64,000 nucleotides of DNA from an uncultured Winogradskyella sp. GTDB lineage: Bacteria > Bacteroidota > Bacteroidia > Flavobacteriales > Flavobacteriaceae. A model generated the notes under the pieces. That model saw nothing but the letters and a program-made list of their open reading frames with translations. It was not told the origin of the DNA and searched no databases. Shown one piece after another: positions 1-8,545 of this stretch. The stretch covers positions 372,001 through 436,000 of the forward strand of contig NZ_CANMCZ010000002.1 of NCBI RefSeq assembly GCF_947496485.1, read 5' to 3'. How positions within the stretch are numbered: the stretch's first letter is position 1; each line of letters begins with the position of its first letter. Made by a program: the position numbers and the translations under genes.

Positions 1-153
1 TATCGCATATTATATCAAAAGAATTATAACAATACACAAGCTTCAGATTTAATTGAAGCCGAAATGGAAGCTACTCCAGAGCGTGATGAAATTCTTCAAT
101 TTATTAAGAATTCACACAGAGGAATTATGAAAGGCTACTTTAAATCAAACTAA
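1..153 (+). CDS. lpxA: UDP-N-acetylglucosamine acyltransferase LpxA, C-terminal fragment
   Basis: Only the last 50 residues are in the window; the reading frame is open from base 1 and ends at the TAA at 151-153. The fragment is the alpha-helical tail that follows the hexapeptide beta-helix in LpxA, with acidic helices and a basic end (RGIMKGYFKSN). LpxA transfers the 3-hydroxyacyl chain from ACP to UDP-GlcNAc in the first step of lipid A synthesis in the cytosol. The call rests mainly on context: in Flavobacteriaceae lpxA is commonly followed directly by efp and an LpxD-like gene, as here. No hexapeptide repeats are visible in the fragment itself. Confidence 0.75.
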   Translation, partial: YRILYQKNYNNTQASDLIEAEMEATPERDEILQFIKNSHRGIMKGYFKSN

Positions 154-169
154 AATTAATAACAAAATA

Positions 170-736
170 ATGGCAAGCACATCAGATATTAGAAATGGAT
201 TATGTATTAAATACAATAATGACATATATAAAATTATAGAGTTTCTTCATGTAAAACCAGGTAAAGGGCCTGCTTTTGTAAGAACAAAAATGAAAAGTGT
301 TACAACAGGTAAAGTTTTGGATAACACGTTTTCTGCTGGTCACAAAATTGAAGATATTAGAGTAGAAACGCATAAATTTCAGTACTTGTATAATGATGGA
401 GAATTTTATCATTTTATGAATGAAGCTGATTATACGCAAATTCGTTTATTAGAGTCAGCTTTAGACCGGGCAGATTTAATGAAAGAAGGTGAAATAGTGA
501 CTATTCAAATCAATACAGAAGATAATATGCCTTTGTCTGTTGATATGCCAGCAACTGTCATTTTAGAAGTCACTGCTACAGAGCCAGGTGTAAAAGGAAA
601 TACTGCTACTAATGCAACGAAGCCTGCAACAGTAGAAACGGGAGCTTCAGTAAATGTGCCTTTATTCATTAATGAAGGTGATAAAATTAAGGTTGAAACT
701 GAGAAAGGAACATACAAAGAACGTATTAAGGAATAA
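170..736 (+). CDS. efp: Elongation factor P
   Basis: Elongation factor P relieves ribosome stalling at polyproline stretches by binding between the P and E sites. The protein has the normal length of about 188 residues and three OB-like domains. The N-terminal KOW-like domain carries the exposed loop PGKGPAF with Lys32 at the tip, the position that is modified in many bacteria. The middle domain has the usual FxYNDGEFYHFMN and TYxQ-like segments, and the C-terminal domain ends with the family signature of NxGDKIKVxTxxGxYxxR type (EGDKIKVETEKGTYKERI). The gene starts 16 bases after lpxA, and its stop codon directly abuts the next ATG, so all three are probably cotranscribed. Confidence 0.97.
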   Translation: MASTSDIRNGLCIKYNNDIYKIIEFLHVKPGKGPAFVRTKMKSVTTGKVLDNTFSAGHKIEDIRVETHKFQYLYNDGEFYHFMNEADYTQIRLLESALDRADLMKEGEIVTIQINTEDNMPLSVDMPATVILEVTATEPGVKGNTATNATKPATVETGASVNVPLFINEGDKIKVETEKGTYKERIKE

Positions 737-1672
737 ATGAAATTTCCTAAACAATATCATCTTAAAGAAATTGCAAATCTTATTTCTACCAAATATATAG
801 GTGCTGATGATTTTCCAGTTTTTGGCATGAATGAAATTCATGTTGTTGAACCCGGAGACATTGTTTTTGTTGATCACCCGAAATACTACGATAAAGCTTT
901 AGAATCTGCAGCAACGATTGTTTTAATCAATAAGGAAGTGGATTGCCCAGAAGGGAAAGCACTATTGATTTCAGATGACCCATTCAGAGACTTCAATAAA
1001 CTCACCAATTATTTTAAACCTTTTAAAGCTTCAAACTCTGCTATAGCAAATGATGCCCAAATTGGAGAAGGTACTATTATTCAACCTAATTGCTTTATAG
1101 GAAATAATGTAATTATTGGTAAGAATTGCGTTATCCATTCTAATGTGAGTATTTATGATGATTCTATTATTGGAGATAATGTAACAATTCATGCTGGTAC
1201 TATTTTAGGGGCAAGTGCATTTTACTATAAAAATAGGCCAGAAGGTTATGATCAATTAAAGTCTGGTGGACGTGTAATTATAAAAGATGATGTTGACATT
1301 GGGGCACTTTGCACTATAGATAGAGGAGTGACTGGTGATACGACTATAGGTAAAGGTTCTAAACTAGATAATCAAATTCAAATTGGCCACGATACAGTGA
1401 TAGGTGAAAAATGCTTAATTGCATCCCAAACTGGGATTGCTGGTTGTGTTGTGGTTGAAGATAATGTTACAATTTGGGGACAAGTAGGTATTAAAAGTGA
1501 TGTCACCATTACAAAAGGCACAGTCATATATGCGCAAGCTGGTATAAATAAAACTACGATAGGTGGTAAAACCTATTTTGGCTCACCAGCACAAGATGCT
1601 AGAAGCTTTTTCAAAGAAATGGCTTACGTGAAAAAGATTCCTGAAATATTAGAAAAACTTAAAAACTTATAA
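737..1672 (+). CDS. LpxD-like UDP-3-O-acylglucosamine N-acyltransferase (divergent paralogue)
   Basis: A 311-residue left-handed beta-helix acyltransferase with an N-terminal LpxD-type uridine-binding domain (about residues 1-100) and many hexapeptide repeats of the IGxxxxIxxN kind (about 105-285). His218 in IQIGHD sits where the catalytic His of LpxD lies. The family adds the second 3-hydroxyacyl chain in lipid A synthesis. This copy is divergent: the GADGFGY substrate loop of normal LpxD reads GASAFYY here, and the C-terminal helix region is short. A second, canonical copy lies at 51798-52787, so this one may act on another substrate. It starts at the base after the efp stop and overlaps the next gene by one base (TAATG). 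Confidence 0.85.
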   Translation: MKFPKQYHLKEIANLISTKYIGADDFPVFGMNEIHVVEPGDIVFVDHPKYYDKALESAATIVLINKEVDCPEGKALLISDDPFRDFNKLTNYFKPFKASNSAIANDAQIGEGTIIQPNCFIGNNVIIGKNCVIHSNVSIYDDSIIGDNVTIHAGTILGASAFYYKNRPEGYDQLKSGGRVIIKDDVDIGALCTIDRGVTGDTTIGKGSKLDNQIQIGHDTVIGEKCLIASQTGIAGCVVVEDNVTIWGQVGIKSDVTITKGTVIYAQAGINKTTIGGKTYFGSPAQDARSFFKEMAYVKKIPEILEKLKNL

Positions 1673-2082
1673 TGTCAGCAGTAGAAATAGTAACGTCCTT
1701 TTATCAATCAGATTTAGCAAATGATGATAATGTAATTCCTGATTTTTTTCACGAAGAATGTGAGCTTCATTGGACAAGCAGTCAAGGATTTGTATTATTA
1801 ACATATAATGACATTGTCAATTTTTTCAAAGACACACGTAAGTCTTACACTAATCTGCGTTTTGAGTTTACACATTTAATTGAAGCAGGAGATTCAGTTT
1901 CTACAAGACACACTTTATTTGCTAAGACTATTGAAAATCCAGATTCTGAAGTTGTATTAGCACATTTTTCAACAATTTGGGAAGTGAAGGATGGTAAACT
2001 TTATAGAGGTTATGAGATTAGTCACCAAGCAAATGAAAATGACTCTGCTTCTATGAAATCTTATGCTGAAAGAAAAATTTAA
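1672..2082 (+). CDS. NTF2-like (SnoaL-type) small protein
   Basis: A 136-residue protein with the NTF2/SnoaL fold pattern: an N-terminal helix ending in FYQSDLANDD, an FFHEECELHW segment, then a curved sheet with the typical DSVSTRHTLFAK and VLAHFSTIWEVKDGKLYRGYEIS strands. Proteins of this group bind small hydrophobic ligands or act as small enzymes, but nothing here fixes a substrate. The start codon overlaps the stop of the LpxD-like gene, which implies translational coupling and membership of the lpxA-efp operon. The gene is commonly found at this place in Flavobacteriaceae. No signal peptide is present, so it should be cytosolic. Confidence 0.75.
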   Translation: MSAVEIVTSFYQSDLANDDNVIPDFFHEECELHWTSSQGFVLLTYNDIVNFFKDTRKSYTNLRFEFTHLIEAGDSVSTRHTLFAKTIENPDSEVVLAHFSTIWEVKDGKLYRGYEISHQANENDSASMKSYAERKI

Positions 2083-2111
2083 AAGAGGTCGTATTTGATT
2101 TTCAAAACTCT

Positions 2112-2119
2112 TATTTTTG
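2112..2119 (+). promoter_or_regulatory. Bacteroidota -7 promoter box for sucD
   Basis: TATTTTTG fits the TAnnTTTG box used by the primary sigma factor of Bacteroidota and lies 38 bases before the sucD ATG. A TTTG at 2094-2097 is only 14 bases upstream, shorter than the usual -33 spacing, so only the -7 element is claimed. Confidence 0.5.
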
Positions 2120-2157
2120 CACATCGAAATTATAAAACTTAAAAACAAAAATATCTA

Positions 2158-3030
2158 ATGAGCGTTTTAGTTAATAAGAATTCAAACATCATCGTACAAG
2201 GTTTTACAGGTAGTGAAGGTACTTTTCATGCCGAGCAAATGATTGAATATGGTACTAATGTGGTAGGAGGTGTAACACCAGGAAAAGGTGGTCAAATCCA
2301 TTTAGATAGACCAGTTTTCAATACAGTTTCTGAGGCTGTAGAAAAAGTGGATGCTGATACTACTATTATTTTTGTGCCACCAGCTTTTGCTGCAGATGCT
2401 ATAATGGAAGCTGCTGATGCTGGTATCAAAGTAATTATTACGATTACAGAAGGAATACCAGTTGCTGATATGATTAAAGCTGCTGATTATATTAAAAATA
2501 GAGATTGTCGTTTAATTGGTCCTAACTGTCCAGGTGTTATTACACCAGGTGAAGCTAAAGTTGGTATTATGCCAGGTTTTGTTTTCAAATCAGGTAAAGT
2601 AGGAATCGTATCTAAGTCTGGTACATTAACTTATGAAGCTGCTGACCAAGTAGTAAAGCAAGGGTTAGGAATTACTACTGCTATAGGTATTGGAGGTGAT
2701 CCTATTATCGGAACAACAACTAAAGAAGCTGTAGAATTGTTAATCAACGATCCAGAAACTGAAGCGGTTGTTATGATTGGTGAAATTGGAGGCCAGTTAG
2801 AAGCTGATGCTGCACATTGGTATAAAGCTAGTGGTAGTAAAAAACCGGTAGTAGGTTTTATTGCTGGTGAAACTGCACCTGCTGGTCGTACAATGGGTCA
2901 TGCTGGAGCTATCGTAGGAGGTAGTGATGATACAGCTCAAGCAAAAAAGAAAATTATGAAAGCTTGTGGAATCCATGTTGTGGATTCTCCTGCTGAAATT
3001 GGTAAAAAAGTTGCTGAAGTTTTAGGCTAG
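2158..3030 (+). CDS. sucD: Succinyl-CoA ligase (ADP-forming), alpha subunit
   Basis: SucD forms, with the beta subunit SucC, the TCA-cycle enzyme that converts succinyl-CoA to succinate with substrate-level phosphorylation. The 290-residue length is normal. The N-terminal CoA-binding Rossmann domain has the [12 protein letters not shown] segment, followed by GGVTPGKGG and [12 protein letters not shown]. The phosphohistidine is His248 in GHAGAIVGG. sucC is not next to it, as is usual in this family. The gene has its own -7 box and is followed by a strong terminator, so it is probably a single transcription unit. Confidence 0.98.
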   Translation: MSVLVNKNSNIIVQGFTGSEGTFHAEQMIEYGTNVVGGVTPGKGGQIHLDRPVFNTVSEAVEKVDADTTIIFVPPAFAADAIMEAADAGIKVIITITEGIPVADMIKAADYIKNRDCRLIGPNCPGVITPGEAKVGIMPGFVFKSGKVGIVSKSGTLTYEAADQVVKQGLGITTAIGIGGDPIIGTTTKEAVELLINDPETEAVVMIGEIGGQLEADAAHWYKASGSKKPVVGFIAGETAPAGRTMGHAGAIVGGSDDTAQAKKKIMKACGIHVVDSPAEIGKKVAEVLG

Positions 3031-3075
3031 TCACTTTATAGAATAGATGCTAAAACTTGTTTAGCATAAACTGTT

Positions 3076-3107
3076 AAAAACCTTACAAAATCTTGTGAGG
3101 TTTTTTT
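3076..3107 (+). terminator. Rho-independent terminator after sucD
   Basis: A 13-base stem (3076-3088 pairing with 3093-3105, one G-U pair) encloses a 4-base loop and runs into a T tract. A second, weaker hairpin with an 8-base stem lies just before it (3047-3054 with 3060-3067). Confidence 0.85.
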
Positions 3108-3130
3108 ATGTCGTCGTAATTTGTAATTAG

Positions 3131-3138
3131 TATATTTG
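3131..3138 (+). promoter_or_regulatory. Bacteroidota -7 promoter box for fabG
   Basis: TATATTTG is a perfect TAnnTTTG box, 38 bases before the fabG ATG and just after the sucD terminator. No convincing TTG is found at the -33 position. Confidence 0.55.
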
Positions 3139-3176
3139 ATTACAACAACTATACTAACTAACCGATTTATATAGAT

Positions 3177-3923
3177 ATGAAATTATTAGAAGGAAAAACA
3201 GCAATCATTACAGGAGCGAGTCGTGGTATTGGCAAAGGAATAGCTGAGGTATTTGCAGAACATGGAGCAAATGTAGCATTTACATATAGCTCTTCTGTTG
3301 AAGCTGCTAATGCATTAGAAAAAGAGTTAAATACCCAAGGAATTAAAGCTAAAGGTTATCAAAGCAATGCAGCAAATTTTGATGAAGCCCAAAAGCTTGC
3401 TGAAGATGTTTTAGCTGAATTTGGTGCTATTGATATTTTAGTCAATAATGCTGGTATTACGAAAGATAATCTTTTAATGCGAATGGGTGAGGAAGATTTT
3501 GATAAAGTGATAGAAGTAAACCTAAAGTCAGTATTTAATATGACTAAAGCAGTACAACGCACCATGCTAAAGCAAAGAAAAGGCTCAATAATTAATATGA
3601 GTTCTGTAGTTGGTGTAAAAGGTAATGCAGGACAAACAAATTATGCTGCCTCTAAAGCAGGTATTATAGGTTTTTCTAAATCTGTAGCTTTAGAATTGGG
3701 ATCGCGAAATATTAGAAGTAACGTCATCGCGCCAGGTTTTATAGAAACCGAAATGACAGCAAAATTGGATGAGGAAACTGTAAAAGGTTGGAGGGCTGCT
3801 ATTCCATTAAAACGAGGCGGTTCACCTGAAGATATTGCCAATGCTTGTGTTTTTTTAGCAAGTGATTTAAGTGATTATGTTACTGGGCAGACGCTCAATG
3901 TTGATGGAGGTATGTTGACTTAA
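3177..3923 (+). CDS. fabG: 3-oxoacyl-[acyl-carrier-protein] reductase
   Basis: FabG reduces 3-oxoacyl-ACP with NADPH in each round of fatty acid elongation. This 248-residue classical short-chain dehydrogenase has the cofactor motif TGASRGIG near residues 12-19, NNAG in the middle, and the catalytic Tyr156-Lys160 pair in YAASKAG, with a Ser in the preceding MSSVVG segment. The C-terminal VTGQTLNVDGGM is typical of true FabG. A second, less specific SDR is at 21880-22632. The phosphatase gene downstream starts 26 bases after the stop, so the two may share a transcript. Confidence 0.93.
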   Translation: MKLLEGKTAIITGASRGIGKGIAEVFAEHGANVAFTYSSSVEAANALEKELNTQGIKAKGYQSNAANFDEAQKLAEDVLAEFGAIDILVNNAGITKDNLLMRMGEEDFDKVIEVNLKSVFNMTKAVQRTMLKQRKGSIINMSSVVGVKGNAGQTNYAASKAGIIGFSKSVALELGSRNIRSNVIAPGFIETEMTAKLDEETVKGWRAAIPLKRGGSPEDIANACVFLASDLSDYVTGQTLNVDGGMLT

Positions 3924-3949
3924 AAATATTAATTAAATCCTAGCTTTAA

Positions 3950-4543
3950 TTGGAAATTGATCAAAAAAAGGAAAGCAAGATACTGTTAGTTTTAGATATT
4001 GATGAAACACTTGTTCATGCAACACCTGAGCGATTAAGTCGGAAAGCTGATTTTAAAGTTTTTGATTATTTTGTTTATTTGAGGCCATATTTGAATGATT
4101 TTTTAACTGATATTAAAGACGACTTTTTAGTTTCTGTTTGGTCTTCTGCATCTGATGATTATGTTGAAGAAGTTGTTAAAAAAATTTTCCCTAAAGATTT
4201 TGATTTAAAATTTGTTTGGGGAAGAAGTAGATGTACACCAAAGCGGTTTCTGCATATAGATGATTATGATAATTCTGAAAGCCGTTATTTAGACCACTTT
4301 AATTATATTAAGCCTCTGAAAAAGGTAAAGAAGAGAGGTTATAATATGGATAAAATTCTTATTGTTGATGATACGCCTCATAAATCAAGTGATAATTATG
4401 GTAATGCTATTTATCCAAAAGAATATTTAGGTGATACAGATGATGATGAACTCAAAGAATTATCTAAATATTTAAAAACTCTTAAAAATATAGGGAATGT
4501 TAGAAAAATTGAGAAAAGAGGCTGGAGAAATAAAATAGAATAG
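3950..4543 (+). CDS. FCP1/SCP-like HAD-superfamily phosphatase
   Basis: A 197-residue protein with the DxDxT active site of the NLI-interacting/FCP1-like HAD phosphatases: Asp16 and Asp18 in VLDIDETLVH. It continues with YFVYLRPYLNDFL, the VWSSASDDYVEEVV segment (motif II-like Ser) and ILIVDDTPHK (motif III/IV Asp pair), all characteristic of that family. In eukaryotes these act on phosphoproteins; bacterial substrates are unknown. The start is a TTG codon, since there is no ATG before the catalytic motif. The VWA gene starts 13 bases downstream, suggesting an operon running from fabG to the SPFH gene. Confidence 0.8.
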   Translation: MEIDQKKESKILLVLDIDETLVHATPERLSRKADFKVFDYFVYLRPYLNDFLTDIKDDFLVSVWSSASDDYVEEVVKKIFPKDFDLKFVWGRSRCTPKRFLHIDDYDNSESRYLDHFNYIKPLKKVKKRGYNMDKILIVDDTPHKSSDNYGNAIYPKEYLGDTDDDELKELSKYLKTLKNIGNVRKIEKRGWRNKIE

Positions 4544-4556
4544 CACATATGTTTCG

Positions 4557-6590
4557 ATGCAAGCAATTACAATAACATATATAATAATAGCTGGAGCAGC
4601 AGCGCTTTCATTAGCGCTGTTTCAGTATATATATAAATCTAAAATTAAAACTAATCTTAGATATTTGCTTTCAGCACTAAGAGTTATTTCAATTTTTGGA
4701 ATCTTACTATTACTCATCAATCCAAAATTTGAATCCTTCACATACTTTGATGAAAAACCTACATTAGTTGTTGCTGTAGATAATTCAGAATCTATTTCTT
4801 ATTTGCAACAGGATGAAAGTGCTAATCAGGTCTTAACTGCTTTAAAAAATAACTCAGAATTAAATGAGCGTTTTAATCTTCAAGCTTATAGTTTTGGTAA
4901 GTCAGTAAGCAGCCTAGATAGTTTAAACTATGACGCAAGACAGTCCAATATTTCGAAAGCTCTAAAGCAATTTGGTGAAGTTTATGACAATCAAACGGCG
5001 CCAATTGTAATGCTAACTGATGGTAATCAAACCTTTGGCTCAGATTATAGTTATATGGCTAAAAGTGTAAAGCAACCTATTTATCCCATTATTTTAGGTG
5101 ATTCAGTAGTGTATTCAGATTTAAGTATTAAGCAACTCAATGTCAATCGTTATGTGTTTTTGAAGAATAAGTTTCCTGTTGAGATTATAACCAATTACAA
5201 TGGCGCAGAAACTATAAACACTGAACTTAAGATTTGGTCTGGAAATTCTGTAGTATTTAGAAAAGCACTTTTATTTGATGGATCTAAAGCCTCAGAAATC
5301 ATTTCAACTACATTAAATGCAAACAGTGTTGGAGTAAAAACGTATCGTGTAGAATTAGTGCCTTTAACGAACGAAAAAAATAAAGTCAATAATTCTAAAA
5401 GTTTTGGAGTAGAAGTTATAGACCAAAAAACAAATATTGCTTTAGTTTCTGAACGTTTACATCCAGATTTGGGTGCTCTAAAAAAGTCTATTGAGAGTAA
5501 TGAACAACGTAGTGTTTCAATATTAAAACCTAAAGACTATTTGAATAGAATTAATGATTTTCAATTAGTTATATTGTATCAACCAGATAATAGCTTTACT
5601 ATTATTTTGCAAGAAATAAAACAGCAAAAGCTAAACACATTCACTATCACAGGATCTACAACCAGTTGGAATTTATTAAATAACTCTCAAGATTATTTTA
5701 AACAAAAAATAACAAATCAAGCTGAAGATTTTCAGCCATCATTTAATAGAAACTATAACACATTTATTGTAGATAATATAGATTTCATTAACTATCCACC
5801 TTTAGAATCTGAATTTGGTGGATTAGATTTTTCAGTACCAAATGATGTTATTCTTTTTAAAACTGTAAATGGAATCAATACAGAACAACCGTTGCTTTCA
5901 ACATTTGAGGTTGATAACACAAAACATGCTCTATTAAGCGGAGAAGGTATTTGGCGATGGAGAGCGCAAGCATATTTAGATACAGAACGTTTTACTGATT
6001 TCGATAATTTTATTGGTAAACTTGTTCAATTTTTGAGTTCTAATAAAAAGCGTAAACGTATTAATGTGGATTACAAATCATTCTACAACGGAAATGACGA
6101 TGTTTTAATCACTGCCCAATATTTCAATAAAAATTATGAGTTCGATTCAGAAGCATCACTAAGTATTATTATAAAAAATAAGGAAGATAATAGCATTAGA
6201 GAAGTACCACTTTTACTTAATAACGGTAACTACAATGTGGATTTAAGTGGCATTGCATCTGGTCAGTATGATTTTACAGTTAGGCATAACTCTGAATCCG
6301 TTGCTTTGTCTGGTAGTTTTCAAATTTTAGACTACAACGTAGAGCAGCAATTTTTAAATGCAGATATAGATAAATTGAGATCACTGGCAAGTACAAGTAA
6401 AGGGAAAGCTTATTATAGTTCAGAATTCAACAAACTGATAGAAAATTTAATTGCAGATAACAGATACGCAACAATCCAGAAAAGCACTAAAAATATTGTA
6501 CCTTTGATAGATTGGAAATATCTACTCGGTTTAATAGCATTGAGTCTTTTTGCAGAGTGGTTTATAAGAAAATATAACGGATTAATTTAA
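4557..6590 (+). CDS. VWA-domain membrane protein
   Basis: A 677-residue inner-membrane protein. Two hydrophobic helices open it (about residues 3-24 and 36-56) and one closes it (about 650-668). After the N-terminal pair comes a von Willebrand A domain whose metal site is DNSES (Asp75, Ser77, Ser79), followed by MLTDGNQTFGSD. The large middle part has Ig-like or glutamine-amidotransferase-like strands and should face the periplasm. Its architecture matches the BatA-like/uncharacterised VWA proteins of Bacteroidota. No function is established. It lies between a phosphatase and a prohibitin-like gene with gaps of 13 and 12 bases. Confidence 0.8.
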   Translation: MQAITITYIIIAGAAALSLALFQYIYKSKIKTNLRYLLSALRVISIFGILLLLINPKFESFTYFDEKPTLVVAVDNSESISYLQQDESANQVLTALKNNSELNERFNLQAYSFGKSVSSLDSLNYDARQSNISKALKQFGEVYDNQTAPIVMLTDGNQTFGSDYSYMAKSVKQPIYPIILGDSVVYSDLSIKQLNVNRYVFLKNKFPVEIITNYNGAETINTELKIWSGNSVVFRKALLFDGSKASEIISTTLNANSVGVKTYRVELVPLTNEKNKVNNSKSFGVEVIDQKTNIALVSERLHPDLGALKKSIESNEQRSVSILKPKDYLNRINDFQLVILYQPDNSFTIILQEIKQQKLNTFTITGSTTSWNLLNNSQDYFKQKITNQAEDFQPSFNRNYNTFIVDNIDFINYPPLESEFGGLDFSVPNDVILFKTVNGINTEQPLLSTFEVDNTKHALLSGEGIWRWRAQAYLDTERFTDFDNFIGKLVQFLSSNKKRKRINVDYKSFYNGNDDVLITAQYFNKNYEFDSEASLSIIIKNKEDNSIREVPLLLNNGNYNVDLSGIASGQYDFTVRHNSESVALSGSFQILDYNVEQQFLNADIDKLRSLASTSKGKAYYSSEFNKLIENLIADNRYATIQKSTKNIVPLIDWKYLLGLIALSLFAEWFIRKYNGLI

Positions 6591-6602
6591 AAAAAATAAG
6601 AA

Positions 6603-7418
6603 ATGGAAAAGTTACCAAAAATTGGATTACCAATTTTAATTGGAGTTATAATATTAGTGATAGTGATAGCAAAATCAGCTGTAACGATAGATTCTGGAGA
6701 AGCAGGTGTGCTTTTTAAGACTTTTGGCGATGGTGTAGTTACTGATGAACCGCCAATGGGAGAAGGGTTTCATATTGTTGCACCATGGAACAAAGTTTAT
6801 ATTTATGAAGTGCGTCAACAAGAACTTTTTGAAAAAATGAAAGTATTATCGTCAAACGGCTTGGAAATTCAAATTGATGCTTCTGCATGGTACGAACCTG
6901 TTTACGATGAATTAGGAAACTTACACCAATCTTTAGGTCAAAACTATTTGCAACGTGTTATACAACCAGCTATTCGCTCTGCAGCACGAAGCGTTATTGG
7001 ACGTTATACGCCAGACGATTTGTATTCTACTAAACGTGATGCTATTCAAGTTGAAATTTTTCAAGAAACCAAGAAAATACTTGATAAACAATTTGTTCAA
7101 TTAAATGAGGTGTTAGTAAGAGACGTGACTTTACCACCTACAATTAAAGAAGCAATTGAGCGTAAATTAAAGCAAGAGCAAGAATCATTAGAATATGAAT
7201 TTAGACTTGAAAGTGCAAGAAAAGAAGCTGAGAAAGTAATCATTGAGGCAAAAGGTAAAGCAGAATCAAACCGAATATTAAGTGCGTCTTTAACGGATAA
7301 AATCCTACAAGACAAAGGGATTGAAGCTACTGTAAAACTCTCTGAGTCTAATAACAGTAAGGTTATTGTAATTGGTTCTGGAGATTCTGGCATGCCAATA
7401 ATTCTAGGAAATCAATAA
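6603..7418 (+). CDS. Prohibitin-family SPFH-domain membrane protein
   Basis: A 271-residue protein with one N-terminal transmembrane helix (about residues 8-26) followed by an SPFH/band-7 domain: SGEAGVLFKTFGDG, GFHIVAPWNKVYIYEVR and the helical AIRSAARSVIGRYTPDDLYS segment. A charged coiled coil rich in Lys and Glu follows (about 190-235). Prohibitin-like proteins form ring-shaped oligomers in membranes and often guard membrane proteases or protein quality control. No protease gene of the FtsH or NfeD type lies nearby. It seems to be the last gene of the fabG-led cluster. Confidence 0.9.
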   Translation: MEKLPKIGLPILIGVIILVIVIAKSAVTIDSGEAGVLFKTFGDGVVTDEPPMGEGFHIVAPWNKVYIYEVRQQELFEKMKVLSSNGLEIQIDASAWYEPVYDELGNLHQSLGQNYLQRVIQPAIRSAARSVIGRYTPDDLYSTKRDAIQVEIFQETKKILDKQFVQLNEVLVRDVTLPPTIKEAIERKLKQEQESLEYEFRLESARKEAEKVIIEAKGKAESNRILSASLTDKILQDKGIEATVKLSESNNSKVIVIGSGDSGMPIILGNQ

Positions 7419-7497
7419 AAAAATTAGTAAATATTATTAATTTGTTAAAAGTTCTTAATCTTTGGATTTAAATTAGGATTTATAAATTTTATTTAAC

Positions 7498-7505
7498 AAT
7501 ATTTG
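7498..7505 (+). promoter_or_regulatory. Possible -7 promoter box for the his leader
   Basis: AATATTTG differs by one base from TAnnTTTG and lies 16 bases before the leader-peptide ATG, the right distance for transcription of the his attenuator. It is a weak match and no -33 TTG is at the expected distance. Confidence 0.3.
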
Positions 7506-7521
7506 TATCAACAAAAAAGAA

Positions 7522-7575
7522 ATGACATCTATTCAATTACATCATCATTTTCATATAATCGCTCAAGCGAGGTGA
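7522..7575 (+). CDS. hisL: his operon leader peptide
   Basis: A 17-residue reading frame, MTSIQLHHHFHIIAQAR, with four His codons within five positions (7540-7554). It lies just before a hairpin terminator and the hisG start. This is the arrangement of amino-acid attenuators: when charged His-tRNA is scarce the ribosome stalls on the CAT codons and lets the operon be read. Complementary segments follow: ATTCAAT at 7531-7537 can pair with ATTGAAT at 7582-7588, and the same TTGAAT (7583-7588) can instead pair with ATTCAA at 7591-7596 or at 7623-7628 in the terminator. The reading frame is seen directly; the regulatory role is inferred from the known mechanism. Confidence 0.88.
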   Translation: MTSIQLHHHFHIIAQAR

Positions 7576-7606
7576 AAGTGTATTGAATAAATTCAAGATA
7601 TATTTT

Positions 7607-7646
7607 AAAAACCCGTTTGAGAATTCAAATGGGTTTTTTGTTTTTT
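7607..7646 (+). terminator. Attenuator terminator of the his operon
   Basis: A 14-base stem (7607-7620 with 7625-7638, one G-U pair) with a GAAT loop runs into two T tracts. It stands between the His-rich leader peptide and hisG, so it should stop transcription when histidine is plentiful. The loop and 3' arm start (ATTCAA, 7623-7628) can pair with TTGAAT at 7583-7588, a possible antiterminator. Confidence 0.88.
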
Positions 7647-7686
7647 ACAATACTTGAATGAATTCTTAGACATTACGAAAATAAAA

Positions 7687-8544
7687 ATGAGTAAATTAAA
7701 AATTGCTGTTCAAAAATCGGGGCGTCTTCACGATGATTCTATGAAGATTCTAAAAGAAATTGGTATTTCTGTCGACAACGGAAAAGATCAACTTAAAGCT
7801 TCTGCGCGTAACTTTCCGTTAGAGGTGTTTTATTTAAGAAATGGTGACATACCCCAATACTTAAGAGATGGTGTCGTAGATGCTGCCATTATAGGTGAAA
7901 ATGTTTTAATCGAAAAAGGTAATGATTTGGCTGTTGTTGAACGTTTAGGTTTTTCTAAATGTAAAGTTTCAATAGCTGTTCCTAAATCATCAAAAGCTAA
8001 AAGCTTAAAAGATTTGGCAGGCAAGCGCATCGCTACATCATACCCAAACACTGTAAATCATTTCTTAGAAAAAGAAGGGATTAAAGCTAATCTGCACATT
8101 ATTAATGGTTCAGTAGAAATTGCACCAAATATAGGCCTTGCAGATGGTATATGTGATATTGTATCTAGTGGTAGTACGCTTTTTAAAAATGGATTAAAAG
8201 AAATTCAAACACTCTTAAAATCTGAAGCTGTTCTGGCAACCTCACCGAAAATATCTGAAAACAACCAAGAACTAATTAATACACTTCAATTTAGATTAAA
8301 ATCAGTTATTAGAGGGAGAGAAAGTAGATATGTATTGTTAAACGCACCTAATGATAAGCTCGATGACATTGCTAAGATTCTTCCAGGAATGAATAGTCCT
8401 ACAATTATGCCATTAGCTAAAGATGGCTGGAGTTCTGTGCATTCAGTATTAAATAAAAACGATTTTTGGAATATAATAGATGAATTAAAGGCTAATGGAG
8501 CAGAAGGAATTTTAGTATGTCCTATTGAAAATATGGTATTGTAG
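7687..8544 (+). CDS. hisG: ATP phosphoribosyltransferase (long form)
   Basis: HisG joins ATP and PRPP in the first, feedback-controlled step of histidine synthesis. At 285 residues it is the long, HisZ-independent form with a C-terminal regulatory domain. The start is the ATG at 7687, giving MSKLKIAVQKSGRL, the usual N terminus; the reading frame extends further upstream only through a TTG. Typical segments are the KIAVQKSGRL phosphate loop, DAAIIGENVL, RIATSYPN and DIVSSGSTL. The C-terminal domain includes SPTIMPLA and ends near CPIENMVL. It is the first structural gene of the his operon, 41 bases after the attenuator. Confidence 0.97.
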   Translation: MSKLKIAVQKSGRLHDDSMKILKEIGISVDNGKDQLKASARNFPLEVFYLRNGDIPQYLRDGVVDAAIIGENVLIEKGNDLAVVERLGFSKCKVSIAVPKSSKAKSLKDLAGKRIATSYPNTVNHFLEKEGIKANLHIINGSVEIAPNIGLADGICDIVSSGSTLFKNGLKEIQTLLKSEAVLATSPKISENNQELINTLQFRLKSVIRGRESRYVLLNAPNDKLDDIAKILPGMNSPTIMPLAKDGWSSVHSVLNKNDFWNIIDELKANGAEGILVCPIENMVL

Positions 8545-8545
8545 T

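Noticed and set aside
2094..2119. Full -33/-7 promoter for sucD
   Set aside because: The only TTTG is 14 bases before the -7 box, below the usual spacing, so only the -7 element is kept.
7654..7686. Extended HisG start at a TTG
   Set aside because: The added residues are not found in HisG, overlap the end of the attenuator region, and the ATG at 7687 gives the conserved N terminus.
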